Positions 25,101 through 36,694 of a stretch of 64,000 nucleotides of DNA are shown one piece after another. This stretch comes from Echinococcus granulosus. Lineage: Eukaryota > Platyhelminthes > Cestoda > Cyclophyllidea > Taeniidae. Numbering within the stretch: the stretch's first letter is position 1; each line of letters starts with the position of its first letter. The notes under the pieces were generated by a model, which was not told where the DNA came from, ran no database searches, and worked only from the letters and a program-made list of their open reading frames with translations. The stretch covers positions 88,468 through 152,467 of the forward strand of contig NW_020170483.1 in assembly GCF_000524195.1 (NCBI RefSeq). Reading direction: 5' to 3'. The translations under genes were made by a program, and so were the position numbers.

Positions 25101-26460
25101 GCAGCTTCCACCTGTGGTGTGCCTGGCAATGACGACACACGCCACAACAATTGGCTCCGCCGTAGCGCGGTTGCTAATCGCGTTACAGGCTTCCAATCCA
25201 TCAATTAGTCAGCAGTGAGTGGTCTGGTGGAGACCCCGCTCAGTCACCGTCGCTTGCAAAGTCCTATGTGCGAAAGGGATTTCACTTGTTCTCCTTCTTC
25301 TTCTTCTTCACTCCTCATCAGCCCGTAAGAAGATTTTCATTCTCTTAAACCTGCTAAACATGATTCCGCTCCTAGACTGCACTTTAAATAAGGAAAAATT
25401 TAAACTAGCAGTACCTGACGACTAAAAATTTAAAATGTTCTTTTTGAGCCTTAAAAGGAGAAAAATCCTTGGTAAATAAGGTTTATATCATTTTATGTTT
25501 CCACTTTTTTAACCCGTAAACAAAGAATCTCCTTTTTTGAATCTTACTCCGTTGAATTATCAATTAATAAATTTCACCCCAAAAGTTCAATGGGTTTGAT
25601 TTCCCGGAGTTGCATATGCATTTCCCTTGAGAATTTCCTATTTTTACTTAATGATACAAGCAAGCCATTTTAAGTACCTTGGCTGTTGGGCAGCATAAAA
25701 GGCAGCACTTCTCCTTCTGCTTCTGGCATACGTCGTCAGACTCGTGTTTACAGTGTCGATTTGTGGAGGGCAAGTTTAGTTTGAAATCTCGTCCTGTCTC
25801 TTCCGTCGAAAGCAACCATGCAATTTTTTTTGCGGACACTTTTCAAAATGCAATAATATACGTATGACTTTCCTTTTTTGTCGGCCCCTTTTTACTTGCC
25901 AGTGTTAATTTTAACAAGCGGTTTGTGTTTGTATCCCCCAAGCGGTCTCGATCTCAGACAAATTTACCGGGACGAATGAGGCACCTTGCCTGCATTCCAT
26001 TGTTTACTTTACTGTTTGACTTTATGCAAAAAATCAACTTCTTCCTCAACATCTTGCTATTAAAATTAGCGAATATGTGTCAACCTCCATTGTCATGACG
26101 ATTGTTCGCAACCCAGTTCCCATCCTTTACTGTGTCAATTATCAGACACTTGGTGGATGCAAATTTTTTTTTTTCGCCGTAAAAGAAACACCTTATTTTC
26201 GGGAAAGAAGTTATATCCGATTTGATTGACTTTGAACTGGTTAACAAACTTTTATGCTGGAAAAATAATTAATAACTACAAATCCGTAATATATTTTTAA
26301 CAGGAAATTTTGGGATTTTATCCACAGTTGTCTGTCAAAATGACGATAAATCACTCATTTTGGTTTGCTGAAAGAAGATTGCAGCTTTTATACTAAAATA
26401 GACGGAAAATTGTGTAAAAATGTGGTTGAGAAGGGGACACAAGTTTGCTGCGAAGCACAT
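19114..26460. other. Long non-coding stretch
   Basis: AT-rich sequence with scattered short openings, none with paired splice sites or known motifs. A (TTC)5 run lies at 25295-25309. I see no RNA gene or mobile element that I can support. Confidence 0.55.
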
Positions 26461-26463
26461 TCA

Positions 26464-26757
26464 TGCACCATATTTTGTCGCTCTAGTCACCTTCATTTCT
26501 TTCCACTTTGACTTCTCAACTGTTAGTTCTGTGAGTACATAATCGTGGTAAGGAAAGATGAAAATCATCCGTGACTGTTGTTCGGTCTTCGGTAAGAGAA
26601 TAATTTCATCCGGAAAGCTGACCCAGTCTTCCGAAGACGGAGTGGCGCCTCTCGCAGAAGAGTGGGGCGAGTAGTCCCGGTGGCAAATCGCCTGGAAATA
26701 ATCAACGACGTGTTCGTTTGCCATATGGACGTCGCAACGCAATAGCCATTTCCGCAT
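26464..26757 (-). CDS. Small open reading frame, unknown
   Basis: 98 codons from an ATG at 26757-26755 to TGA at 26464-26462 (just after the last codon). The peptide has balanced composition (MRKWLLRCDVHMANEHVVDY at the start, KTEQQSRMIFIFPYHDY in the middle). The local GC content is higher than in the flanks. No signal peptide, no family recognised and no evidence of expression. Could be a single-exon gene, a remnant or chance. Confidence 0.27.
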
Positions 26758-27769
26758 CACAAGTCATCAGCCAGTTGGTAAACATTATTAAACACTCGGT
26801 GGATTTTGTGACGCAAGTAAATTAAATGAGGAACAACAAGTTGGTAGCCTCTCTATTTCAGTGTCGCCTGCTGTCAGTGCGCTTGCATAGCAACCTCCAT
26901 AAAATTCGTCAATTGTCATCAAATCGTTTCATCACGCCTGAAACCCTAGTCTCGAATTAAAGTGCCAAAAGCTTTACTCAATTTAAAAATAGGAGAGTTT
27001 CTTCGCCGTGTTACATCTGTCCTTGTTTGTTAACATCACATCAGCTAAACCATAACCAGACGGTACTTTCTGAAACCGCCCGTCGCGAATTCTCCAAATG
27101 CGAGGTAACCCCGCCTCGTATAACAAACGGGCTCAAGTGTCATCCACCAGATTCAACTGTCATCCCGTGATGAAAGGGTCCAAAATAAGGGGAAATTGCT
27201 GAGAAAACGCCAAAGGATCCACCTACGCTTTGTAATGCAGGCATATTAACCATTGCATGCATTTTGCATGCCTTGAGAAGCTGCAAGTCATTTTATCAAA
27301 CCATACTGAAAACTGCACGGACTACCGTCGTCGCCTGATGTGTTCAAAAAAGCTTTTTAACTCCCGAATTGGCACGCCACAAGTCTACATTTTAAATCAA
27401 TTTTATGTCATTTTAACATTCAAATGAGAAATCATCAAAGCCGACAATTGAGTATGGATGGGTGGATTTGCGACAAGATTCTATACAGACAAAATCTTTT
27501 AGTGCCTTTTTTTTCATTTTTCCATTTTCCAGCTTAAGCAATGCATTTTTAGTCATTTTTAATTGTCCATTACCGAATTTAACCCTGTTTCTGTATACGG
27601 TTTGATTCGAACCAGTGCAAGGTTCTTTTCAACGGAAAAGGTGGAAATGAAATGTTTAGCTTTTCCTTGAAAGGGGTCACCGTTTCGTTGCCATTTCATC
27701 GCGACATCGTGTGAAGTATTGCAGGCATAAGGAAGGCACACGCACGTACGAAGGCGAGAACGCCGCCAC
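26758..27769. other. Non-coding stretch before ILP-b
   Basis: No gene seen. GC content rises towards the ILP-b promoter. Confidence 0.5.
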
Positions 27770-27843
27770 GCACGCACTTTACGACCCAGTCCGAGGTGAT
27801 TGGCTGCGAGTGGATTGAAGGTAAATTCGTCGCCACTATAAAG
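27770..27843 (+). promoter_or_regulatory. ILP-b promoter: shared motif, inverted CCAAT box and TATA box
   Basis: GCACGCACTTT at 27770-27780, CAGTCC then TGATTGGCTG within 27787-27806, and CTATAAAG at 27836-27843. The first two blocks match those before ILP-a in order and near spacing. The start of transcription is inferred near 27868, a leader of about 40 nt. Confidence 0.72.
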
Positions 27844-27908
27844 CCACCGCTTCACCACGAACCGAGGGTGCTGGAGCCCTTACTTGACCGAGGTTCCTGT
27901 CTTCGAGA

Positions 27909-28260
27909 ATGCACAGTCCCTTCCACCCATCCGTGGCTGACCCACCCACCATCTTTCCCCATTCGACGGTTACCACCAACCCCGCTTCCCCGCATCTACT
28001 CATTCTTGCGATGTTAATGACCCTTTCACTAGTGAATTCCTCACCTCTGCCAAGCGATCTCGAGAGCGGTGTGAATTATGTAGACCAGAAAACAATATTG
28101 GTTCCTAGTTTTGAGATGGATAAACGCAACAATGTCTCCGATCCACGACGAATCATGTGCGGCTATCAGTTGATTGTCAACCTCAAAATGCAATGCGGAG
28201 ATAGAGGGACGTATTCGCCCTACGAACGGGGTCCGCGTATCAAGCGAGGTCTTCGATTGG
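27909..28260 (+). CDS. ILP-b exon 1 (signal, pro-segment, B chain)
   Basis: Ends at a GTAAGA donor after the IKR cleavage site, leaving one base of a glycine codon. It holds RIMCGYQLIVNLKMQCGDRG. Confidence 0.9.
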
Positions 28261-28853
28261 GTAAGAACTGCGATTTCGCCAAAATAAAGTTGAAAAGTGA
28301 CCCGGGTTAGGAGTCTGCCACCAATATGCAAACGGCGATTACCGGCACTGGGGATATGTTTTAGAGCTTAAGCTTAAACACAAGTTTTTTGCACACATCA
28401 CTCACATTCTCGGTTTCCTGACTTAAAAAAAATGTCCTTTATTCATTTTTTGCTGAGTATGTGGGCAAATATTCGTGCTTTCTGCGTGTTTGTGACAAAA
28501 CAAAAACTCCTCTTTCAATAAGAATTTTTCAAGGGTGAACCAAATAAAATAATTTGGAAGGTTAATTTGCCTCAAAGTTCACGGGGCGGATCATGTTTTG
28601 TTTGACCTCATAAGGCCAACTAGATGAACAATCAGGGCTGGAACATCTTGTACTAATGATTAGTCCTGTTTCCTACCATTTACAACAATCAGGTCGACCA
28701 GCTCCGCTATACAGTCCGTTGAAGAGTCGAGGAAGAAAGCATGATGATTTTTGCTCCATTTACCTTCGCTACGAGCCTTACACCATTGTCACGGAATGCT
28801 GCTGTCGTGGCTGCACTCGTCGGTTTTTGGAGCAGTTCTGTGCAAAAGGCTGA
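27909..28853 (+). CDS. Insulin-like peptide precursor (ILP-b), two exons
   Basis: Exons 27909-28260 and 28693-28853 join in phase 1, the same place as in ILP-a, giving 170 residues. A long polar N-terminus leads to the hydrophobic core LLILAMLMTLSLV (30-42). A pro-segment ends DKR (71-73), with a glycosylation sequon N75-V-S just after. The B chain is IMCG (82-85) to CG (96-97), again CG-x10-CG, followed by IKR (111-113). The C peptide ends RGRK (130-133). The A chain has C138, then CC-x3-C-x8-C at C153, C154, C158, C167, with C138 and C155 extra. The A chain shares YLRYEP, CCC-x-GCTR and FC with ILP-a, showing the two are paralogues. The first ATG is used because the next one (28011) would cut the hydrophobic core. 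Expected to be a secreted hormone; receptor and function are inferred. Confidence 0.92.
28693..28853 (+). CDS. ILP-b exon 2 (C peptide end, A chain)
   Basis: After a 432-nt intron with acceptor ACAATCAG; the first two bases complete the split glycine. It codes for RGRK, the A chain DDFCSIYLRYEP to RRFLEQFCAKG, and TGA. A pyrimidine-rich 3' region follows. Confidence 0.91.
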
Positions 28854-31800
28854 ACTGATGTCTCGACCTCCTCTTCCACCCTCTCGCCCTCCTCCATCAC
28901 CTTCTCCTATCATCACTCTTTATTTTTGTAAAAGCCGTATTCAGCAACTATTTTTCCCCCCCTCCCACTCCTTAATCCATCAGGCATTTGTATAGATCTC
29001 GACTGATCCCTTTGTGTAAAAAGCCTTGTCGATTAATTTGCCAAATTACTCTGCATTTAAAATTGAATAAATTGATTAAGATTTGGTGTGGATTTCTACA
29101 AAATTCCAACTTTTATCAACCGAAGGGAGCTGTGAGGCGACTCCTTCACTTCCAGGAGTCGGAGGTGATGCTGCCCAACTTTACATGTTTTGAGGGATGC
29201 GTGTGTATACAGAAGGTTGTGAATTTTAAGCTAGAATATGCTTCTGAATTTGGAGAAGAGGTATTCAACTTTACTTGTAACACAGATTCTTTGCTTTAGA
29301 GGAAATGATGAGCTTATTCAAGTAGTTGTAGACTGTATTTAGGGAGCATCTCCTAGAGACCAATTTCCAGTTGCTTCAAAACGGTCTTTTACACAAAGCG
29401 ATACTTTTGTATTGTGTTGAAGTAATTCTTGAAGTCGGTTAGTCTGATTTGGAAGACAGTCCTTTGAAAAAAGGTGGAAGTAGATGAGAAGAGGGATTGT
29501 AATTCAGCCCAAAAATCTCACCTTAATGCCGGCAAGTTAGAAAGGCGACTAAAATAAATAAATTTAACTTTTAAACGGGGAATAAATGCTTTCCACAGTA
29601 GTAAACGTCCGCCTTTTCTCACTATACTTGGCCGTTGGGTCTTGGAGTTAATTTGGAAGGGAAGAGAAAAAGGTGGTGAAATTTACACTACCTTTCTGAA
29701 GCAAGGGAGGCATGAATCACGTCCACTTCCCTATTTTGAAGCTAAAAAAGAAGAAAACGATAGCTACCGGCTTTGCAGGCTGCAAAATGCTTTAGGAGAT
29801 GCAATTTTGAGGGTAAATACAGGATGCAAGAATTGTGAATGCACATCGGTTGACCTTCAAATAAATGCCTCTTTAATCGCAACTTGCAGTAAACAAACAA
29901 AGTCAAATACTTTATTCATGTGATCAGCTAATCATGCCAAATGTTACACATTAAATACACAGAGAGATTCGAAAATAATAAGGGGATGTATAAAGCGAAA
30001 CATTATGGTGATGTTCTGCTTTTCCTCACTGGGGATCTCGACGGAAAAGCTGACATAACAAAGCATGTGTGTTATATTGTTGTCACCCGGAATTAACCAG
30101 CTAACTAAACAGAGTGTAAGTGCTCTTTGAAGATCGAGAAGAGAGTGCATCTTGTATCAACCAAGCCGCCTAAGACGAGAGATTTTGTACGAATTCAGCT
30201 AGAAGAACGAAACATTTGATATGGATGGTGAATGTACTGATTCGTTGGTCACATCACCCTTCGGATTGGCTTGACGGCATTTCACACTTCATTTTCATAA
30301 CAATCTGTGGGTCTGGATAGGATAAGAAAGTATATCACTAATGCATGCTGACTTCAAGAGGGAAGCTCAATGCACTTTCCTGGATTGAATAACCCACAAG
30401 TACGACATTTATAGCATTCTTTGAATGCTGATGCAAAACAATAGGGCTGCATCTGGCACCAGGAAATTTATGCACAATCTCACACACCCTCAATGTGTAC
30501 TTCGTTCCAAAATGGGCTTTTCGCTCTATTACGGTCGCTACGTGTCCTCTTCGCATGCCATACTACTAAACTTTGCCATTTAGGATGCAAGAACAAAAAT
30601 AACTGCATTTATGGATCAACATTGCATTGTTCAGCTGCTTCATTTTTGTGCTAATGACTCCTTCAAACACGGAGTATTTTTGTTCTTTTTTAAAAAGCAG
30701 GTTCCCACAATCACGAGAGCGTATCGCCTTTCGCAGAAAAAGATGCCTTCAGTATTTGTGGTCACTTTAAAGGTATGCCGTGCAGCTTTCTAGCAGTCTT
30801 ACCTAAATACCGATTTAAGCAATAAAGTGTTTACAAATTTCCCTTCACCTTATTGCTTTGCTGTGTTTACCTTAAAGTCTACTCGCCGTCATGTCAACCG
30901 ATCAAGGTCATATGAAGGGAGGGGGAGGCAACCTCATAGAGTTGGTGGATCTAAAAGAGTGATTATGGGTAAATCTCTGTACATAATGGGCGAAAAATGC
31001 TTGGCGTTGTTTACACACCGTGTCAGATTATGATGATTTGATGTAAAAGGTATGCCTTTTCCCGAGTGGAGTTGATAGCAGACAGGGGTGCCTAAGTCTC
31101 CCTTCACTTACCTGATCATCACTGCTGTCATCGTCCGACCTTCAAAAACTTTTATCGCACGTAATTCGTGCCAGTTATTGTATTTGCTTGCGATTGTTGC
31201 CAAAACACGATTAATCCGCTGGAGAAGAAGGCATGAACCAATTCCGGGTGAGATTGCAGAGCTGTTTTGAAGAAAGGTTTGCTACTTATGTGGTAAAAAT
31301 ATTCAAAACTTGAAGGTGCAGAGTTTGACACAGTAAAGCTTCAAATGGTAGAGGAAGGTGCCTGTTTATCATCCATGTGTCGTTTTACAAGTCGAAAGGC
31401 ATTACAGTCTTTTTGGGTCTAGTTTGTTTCGGAAATCTCAGTTTACCAACTGGAACTTGTTTAGATATATGAAGGGGCAATGTAGACATTACTTTCAGTA
31501 ATAAAGCCCGGGTTCAACAACTTTTTGCGCAGATTTCCTTCAAGGTCTATTTTAGTCGGTTGCCTAAAGAGGAAGGGCACAAACCTTGCATAGAAACGTC
31601 TAAAATCATTTGTTTCAGAATCTTCATTCCCGTCATTGCCCGTTTGTTGAATTTACATATCAACTGCATTTTTTACAAAAAAGAGGAAAGGCCCGCTAGG
31701 CTTGAATATTAATACTTTCCTTTTTGCATGAATTTGAAGTGCAAGCCTATTTAATTGATATGTTATTAAGGTAATGGTATGATTTCGGCAGTGAAGATAA

Positions 31801-34800
31801 CTAGCAGGGAACATCGTCTTAATCGACAGTACAGAAGCTTGTTTTTGGCAGTTAAATTTGAAATTAACGCAATCTAAGTGAAGATATGCAGTTAAGAGCA
31901 GTGATGACTTGTTCCATTGGAGTCGAAATAATAAAAGCGAGATTTTAAGGTTCTACCGAAAACCAAACATTTCTAACTTGGAACTGAAAACGATTTTGTT
32001 TTAAGGAAGTAGGTGTTTATTAAACAGCCCCTTCCCCGGTCTGGTTAATTTGTTTTCTCAAATTTTTGAAAAATTTAGAAGTAAACTCGCAAATTAGTAG
32101 GCTCCAGGAGAAAGGATTCAAAAAATCTTATTTGCGAGGCACCTCAAGTTAGTAAAGTTAATTATAAACCACTTTTCTTTTTTTAAATTCTGTCAACTTT
32201 CCGCTCGAATATCTTTTGGCTTAGAGGAATGTGTTCTGTTACTAAATTTTATGGTGTTTTTATTTCTTCAGTCCTTCGGATTCTAAGGACACCTCGGGGG
32301 AGGGTGCAAAAGTCCGTACTTTGCGGTTGCATTTCACAAGCGAGCGCTCAACAGAGGCAGAACCTAAGCAACATACTTGGACATAAGCTGGATCCCATGG
32401 TGACGTAAAGGGCGCATCAGGATTAACTAGTAACCGTTTTGAGCCTTGATAATTATCCTGATGCAACTCAACGCATTTCCCTTCACTTACGCCTCAGCTC
32501 TTATGCAGAGGGAAATAAAGTTATTGTTTTTGTGTGGGGTACTTCTACTATAGGCATCTTACCCTCTGGCTCTGCCGATTTTATAACACATAATTAGACC
32601 GCACCATTCGCAATAGCAGAAAAGTTGTCAGTGTCATTTTCTTGTCTTACAGGTGAGCTACTGAGTGTTCTGAGCGACTAAACAAATTGCAACAATACTT
32701 GCTACTTGTATAGATCAAAAACATGTAAATTTATTAATTAAGAACTCATCAATAATGCATTCTCCAAATGTTCATTTTGAAAGTAAAATGCCACAGATTT
32801 AGCTTAATACTTCGAACTGATCGCGCAACGGATCTCTCACCATTGATCATGGCACACTCTCAAAGCAATTTGTTAACTTCCTCTCACTATACGGGGTCTG
32901 GTTGATTGCATCCCATCTTTCTTATCATAAAATCAGTCATTTGATAATTGACTTTTACTTTGAAAATAATATAATAATATTTAGTAGAAGTCAGGGGCAA
33001 CAAACTTTCAAACACTTAAATTGATTCGCAGTGGGTGTGTTCCGCCCACACTTTGTGACGGGACGAAGGATTAAAAGGCGCCGCTTTCAGTAGTCACCGA
33101 AAATAACAAAAAAATAACCACAGTGGTTGCGCATCCCTGCACTATTGTCCTCTGGAATTAAATACCCCTGCTACCACGTTTTAATATTCCTCCCTCCTGT
33201 AGACATTTTTGCGTAGGCTTGATTGCTTATCCAATCGTGTTGCAAGCCCTGGTGCCAAGACAGTTTTAACATCGAATGGCAGAGACCTTGATCAAAAGCT
33301 AACGGAATATTTGCACACAGATAGAGAGTAGTTTGCGAAACAAAGATTGTAAAATTTAGGAAACCGATTTTTGTATAAATGATTGTTAATCTAATAAAAT
33401 AACATCCCCTCCTTATTCTTGTCATCTACTACGCTCGCGGTGCCAGAAGCCATTGCTACCAGCTCTTCCAACTACACTCGGAACAAATTGGCCAAAAATG
33501 CGGCAATTGGGATGACAATGTCTTCAGAATTATATGCACGATGAACGAATAACTTCAAAGGGTTAAGCAAATTTGTAGTGACCTACCATGACTCCCCGTA
33601 ATACCTCTAAACTTACCGAACGACTTGACGATAACGTTAATAACGTTGATGACACCTTCTCCCCCTTCTTGTCTATTGAGAAACATACGTTTTTAAAAAA
33701 AATTGCCCCTTGGGAGGTTGTGAAAAAGGGTACATTTTGAAGGAGATTCCTACTTTGCAGTATTTTTTTTCATTTCAAGTGATAAGTTATCAATGTGAAG
33801 TAATCACCCTTCCAGTCGCCTGCATTCGCGTAGGAAATTTTAAAGTCTAAGGAAGCGAATTAAAATTCCCATCATAGAGTTTGTCAGTAATGCCTAATCA
33901 ATGGGATCACCTTCGTGCATTTCCAAAAGGTGGCAAAGTCAGAGTGGTGCTTGCCTTGACAGTAAATTTTTGGAAAGTACAGACCACAGCCGCGTAGACT
34001 GTCCCTTCCAAATGTCATTCTAAATAAATAGTTACTTTGTGTCTTTCAAAAATCCTTTTAATTTACGCAGTTTTCAGTTTTCAATTTCACAGTCAACGCA
34101 CAAGCTGAAGGATAAAGTACGTGACGATTTCGCAAGTATACCCTCTCTCTCAGGTGCGGCTTCTTCGTACTCTTGCTGCGTACCACCCATTGCTGCGGTA
34201 GCCTGTTTTAGAAGAAATAAAAAAATTCACCATTTTATTTGCAAATCTGGCCCACATTGCAACATGGAAGGAAATCGACGTAAATAGAAAGAAGACAATT
34301 TAAAGAAATTGGTGGAGGGTTGTATATCCCAGGAGACGCATCCCATATTTTCTCATTCCATTGGATGGGTACTTGGTGAACTGAGGGTGGGATGCTTCAG
34401 CCCCATGAAACACGTGAGCATTTGAAATTTCCTTGAAAACTTAAGCAAACCTTCATTGTTTGTGCAAGAAATACTCAGCAGACAATCAGAGAAACATGAG
34501 GTTAGCTGTTTGTTCTTCTCTAGGGGTGCGCAACGATTAACAAATAAAAAGATCTCGACAAAAAACCACCATTTCATTGGTCAAGTATTTATTTAAATTT
34601 GGAAATTTTGTGCGCAATTTAAAAATTTATTTAGCTTGGTGATATTTCTGTCAAGTTTCAAGCATTCGAATCTGTCTGTTGTGTTTTAAATGGCAGGTCG
34701 ATTACTTCATCAAAACCATAAATATTACAACTTTTGAAAAGGCAAACTAATTTTGGTTTCCGGCTTTACCTATGAAACCCTCCCTTCAAACATCATTGGA

Positions 34801-35552
34801 CAAGTTAATTCAAAATCTGGATTTTGTTTTTCACTTAAGACACCGGTTGCCAATTCCGTCTTTGTTTCGGTCCCTTGGCTCAAGAATAATCGAGGTGAAT
34901 ACTTTCCATTGGTTCCTGCGACTGACTGATGCCTAGCCGGATTGCCCATCAAATACCCACGCTCCCGACAACAAAAGACCAAATCATTCCTGTTCTCTGC
35001 CTTACCACACCAGATCGACTTCCCAACGCAGTCTTTTTCCTTTTAACGCAATTTTACAAGATGACGAAGTGGGGAAACATGGAATGGCAAAGTTGAACAG
35101 ATGGCGGTTAATTCTCCATTGCGAGTTTTGTGTATTTTGAAACCTCCATGACATTGGTTATGCCGCATCCCTACAAGATACTCACACAACACTTTGCCTT
35201 TGAAAACCAAAAAAAGTAGCCCCAGCCACCTCTATTCCTGCGTCACTTTTATTTGCCAAGCGTCTAGTTCAAATCGAGTCGCCTAAAATTAAATATTATG
35301 AGAAGGTTCTGACATGTAATTTCACATTGTTAGGAGGCTTTCTCAGTCCAATGGATCTACCTTTAAGTGAATGATCACCAAAGTCACATTATTTACTTAA
35401 AGCATTTTTTAACGGCACGTTCCGCCACCACATCTTCTCCAAACACTTGACAACGACAACAAACGTTGCGAGAAGCGTCTGCGGCAACCTGGAACAGGAT
35501 TATGCAAGCAAGCTCAAAATCACATCCATCAGGTCCGCTCGAGTGACAGCTT

Positions 35553-35560
35553 TATAAAAG
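35553..35560 (+). promoter_or_regulatory. TATA box (TATAAAAG), orphan core promoter candidate
   Basis: CTTTATAAAAGGCGGG is a near-ideal TATA context within a locally GC-richer stretch. The first downstream ATG gives only a four-codon frame, so any gene would be non-coding or start in a later exon. Confidence 0.3.
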
Positions 35561-36121
35561 GCGGGTTCAAGGTAAGAGGAAGGTAGTAGAGAAGTGACGC
35601 TTTTGTTTTGTGGAAGCAATGGCACGCATTTAACAAGTCATTTGTGAACTATACTTTGCATAGAAGGTGTTAAGACAAACTTGGTATAATTCATATATTG
35701 TATAAACCCTGTGAATAGGCCTGCATGGAAGTTCAAATGAATCTAAAAGTGAAAGTAAATGAAACCATTTGCAATTCACTTCACACCTTTCTTCCAACTT
35801 GAATGAAGTTACCAACCGTGGAGGTTTTTTAATAGAAAAAGAGGTGGCATAAACTCCTTGGAAATTAATTTGTTTGTCTAGTAGCTGGGCCGCTGCTTGC
35901 ATTGTTTTTGTACTTATTGATAAATAACGCCAAGGAGGAGATGAATCAAACAGGAGGCACGGTTTGAATCATAAATGCAAATTTAGGACATTTATGCTTG
36001 ATCAAATCGTGTAGTAGCCAGGAAGTGACGTGATCTTGCACCGCCTCCTTGCCTTCAAATTTTGATCAAGGACCTCGCAACACCTAGCCGTTCTCTGCGA
36101 ATGTACCCACATTCATTTAAA

Positions 36122-36138
36122 CCCCCCCCCCCCCCCCC
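36122..36138. repeat. Poly-C tract, 17 C
   Basis: An uninterrupted run of 17 C, directly visible; length may be unreliable because of sequencing slippage. Confidence 0.9.
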
Positions 36139-36570
36139 AATTGGCACTTTGCAAGATACTCGTGGCATGGAAAAGGAAGTGAGCCATGTTTTGACGCATG
36201 TAGTCTTCCATCATTGCCGTATCTGCCGGCCGATCGGAAGTCGGGATATTTCTTAAAGCTCTATCTACCCAATGACCCCTCATGACATTGAAGGGGAATT
36301 AAAGCTCCTGGCACAAATGCGCATAAATACTTCCAAAAACTGGTTCAACAAACCTATGCAACTTCGCAATCGCCTTCAACTCTCACGCCTCCTCCTTCCT
36401 TCGTTACTGCGTCAAATAAACAAGCTTGCTGATCCTTCTTTTGCAAAATCCAACGGTACATCAACTAAATAACGGAGGGTGTATAGGGTGATAGCGAGAA
36501 AAGCCAACACGATCACAGCCGACAAATAATATGAAAGGGGAAGGGAGGAATGAAAGTCTCGATGCTATCA

Positions 36571-36694
36571 TCACTTTGAGGCTGCCATGGACTCAGGGAA
36601 CTCGTTGAACAGTGACACCTCCAGCACTTGACTCAACGTACCTTCGTCAAAGACTTCGCTGGACGTCTCCAAGACGGTACGCTTTTCTCCGAGA
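36571..36694 (-). CDS. DOP1: DOP1 exon 24 of window (last, with stop)
   Basis: LGEKRTVLETSSEVFDEGTL, SQVLEVSLFNEFPESMAASK, then TGA. Phase 2 acceptor after TTTTTAG fits exon 23. Confidence 0.82.

Larger units (their letters stand above)
28854..36570. other. Non-coding stretch between ILP-b and DOP1
   Basis: AT-rich with no supported gene. Openings at 28988-29299 and 29642-29923 lack motifs or splice partners. A promoter-like block (inverted CCGCCCAC around 33033-33051, ATTAAAAGGCGCC near 33069) and a TATA box at 35553 have no identified gene behind them. Confidence 0.5.

Noticed and set aside
27595..27625. GGTTCGAATC on the minus strand, considered as a tRNA T-arm
   Set aside because: No A-box or cloverleaf upstream; no tRNA found in the window.
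27559..27858. 99-codon minus-strand opening
   Set aside because: Overlaps the ILP-b promoter, arginine-rich and without motifs; chance.
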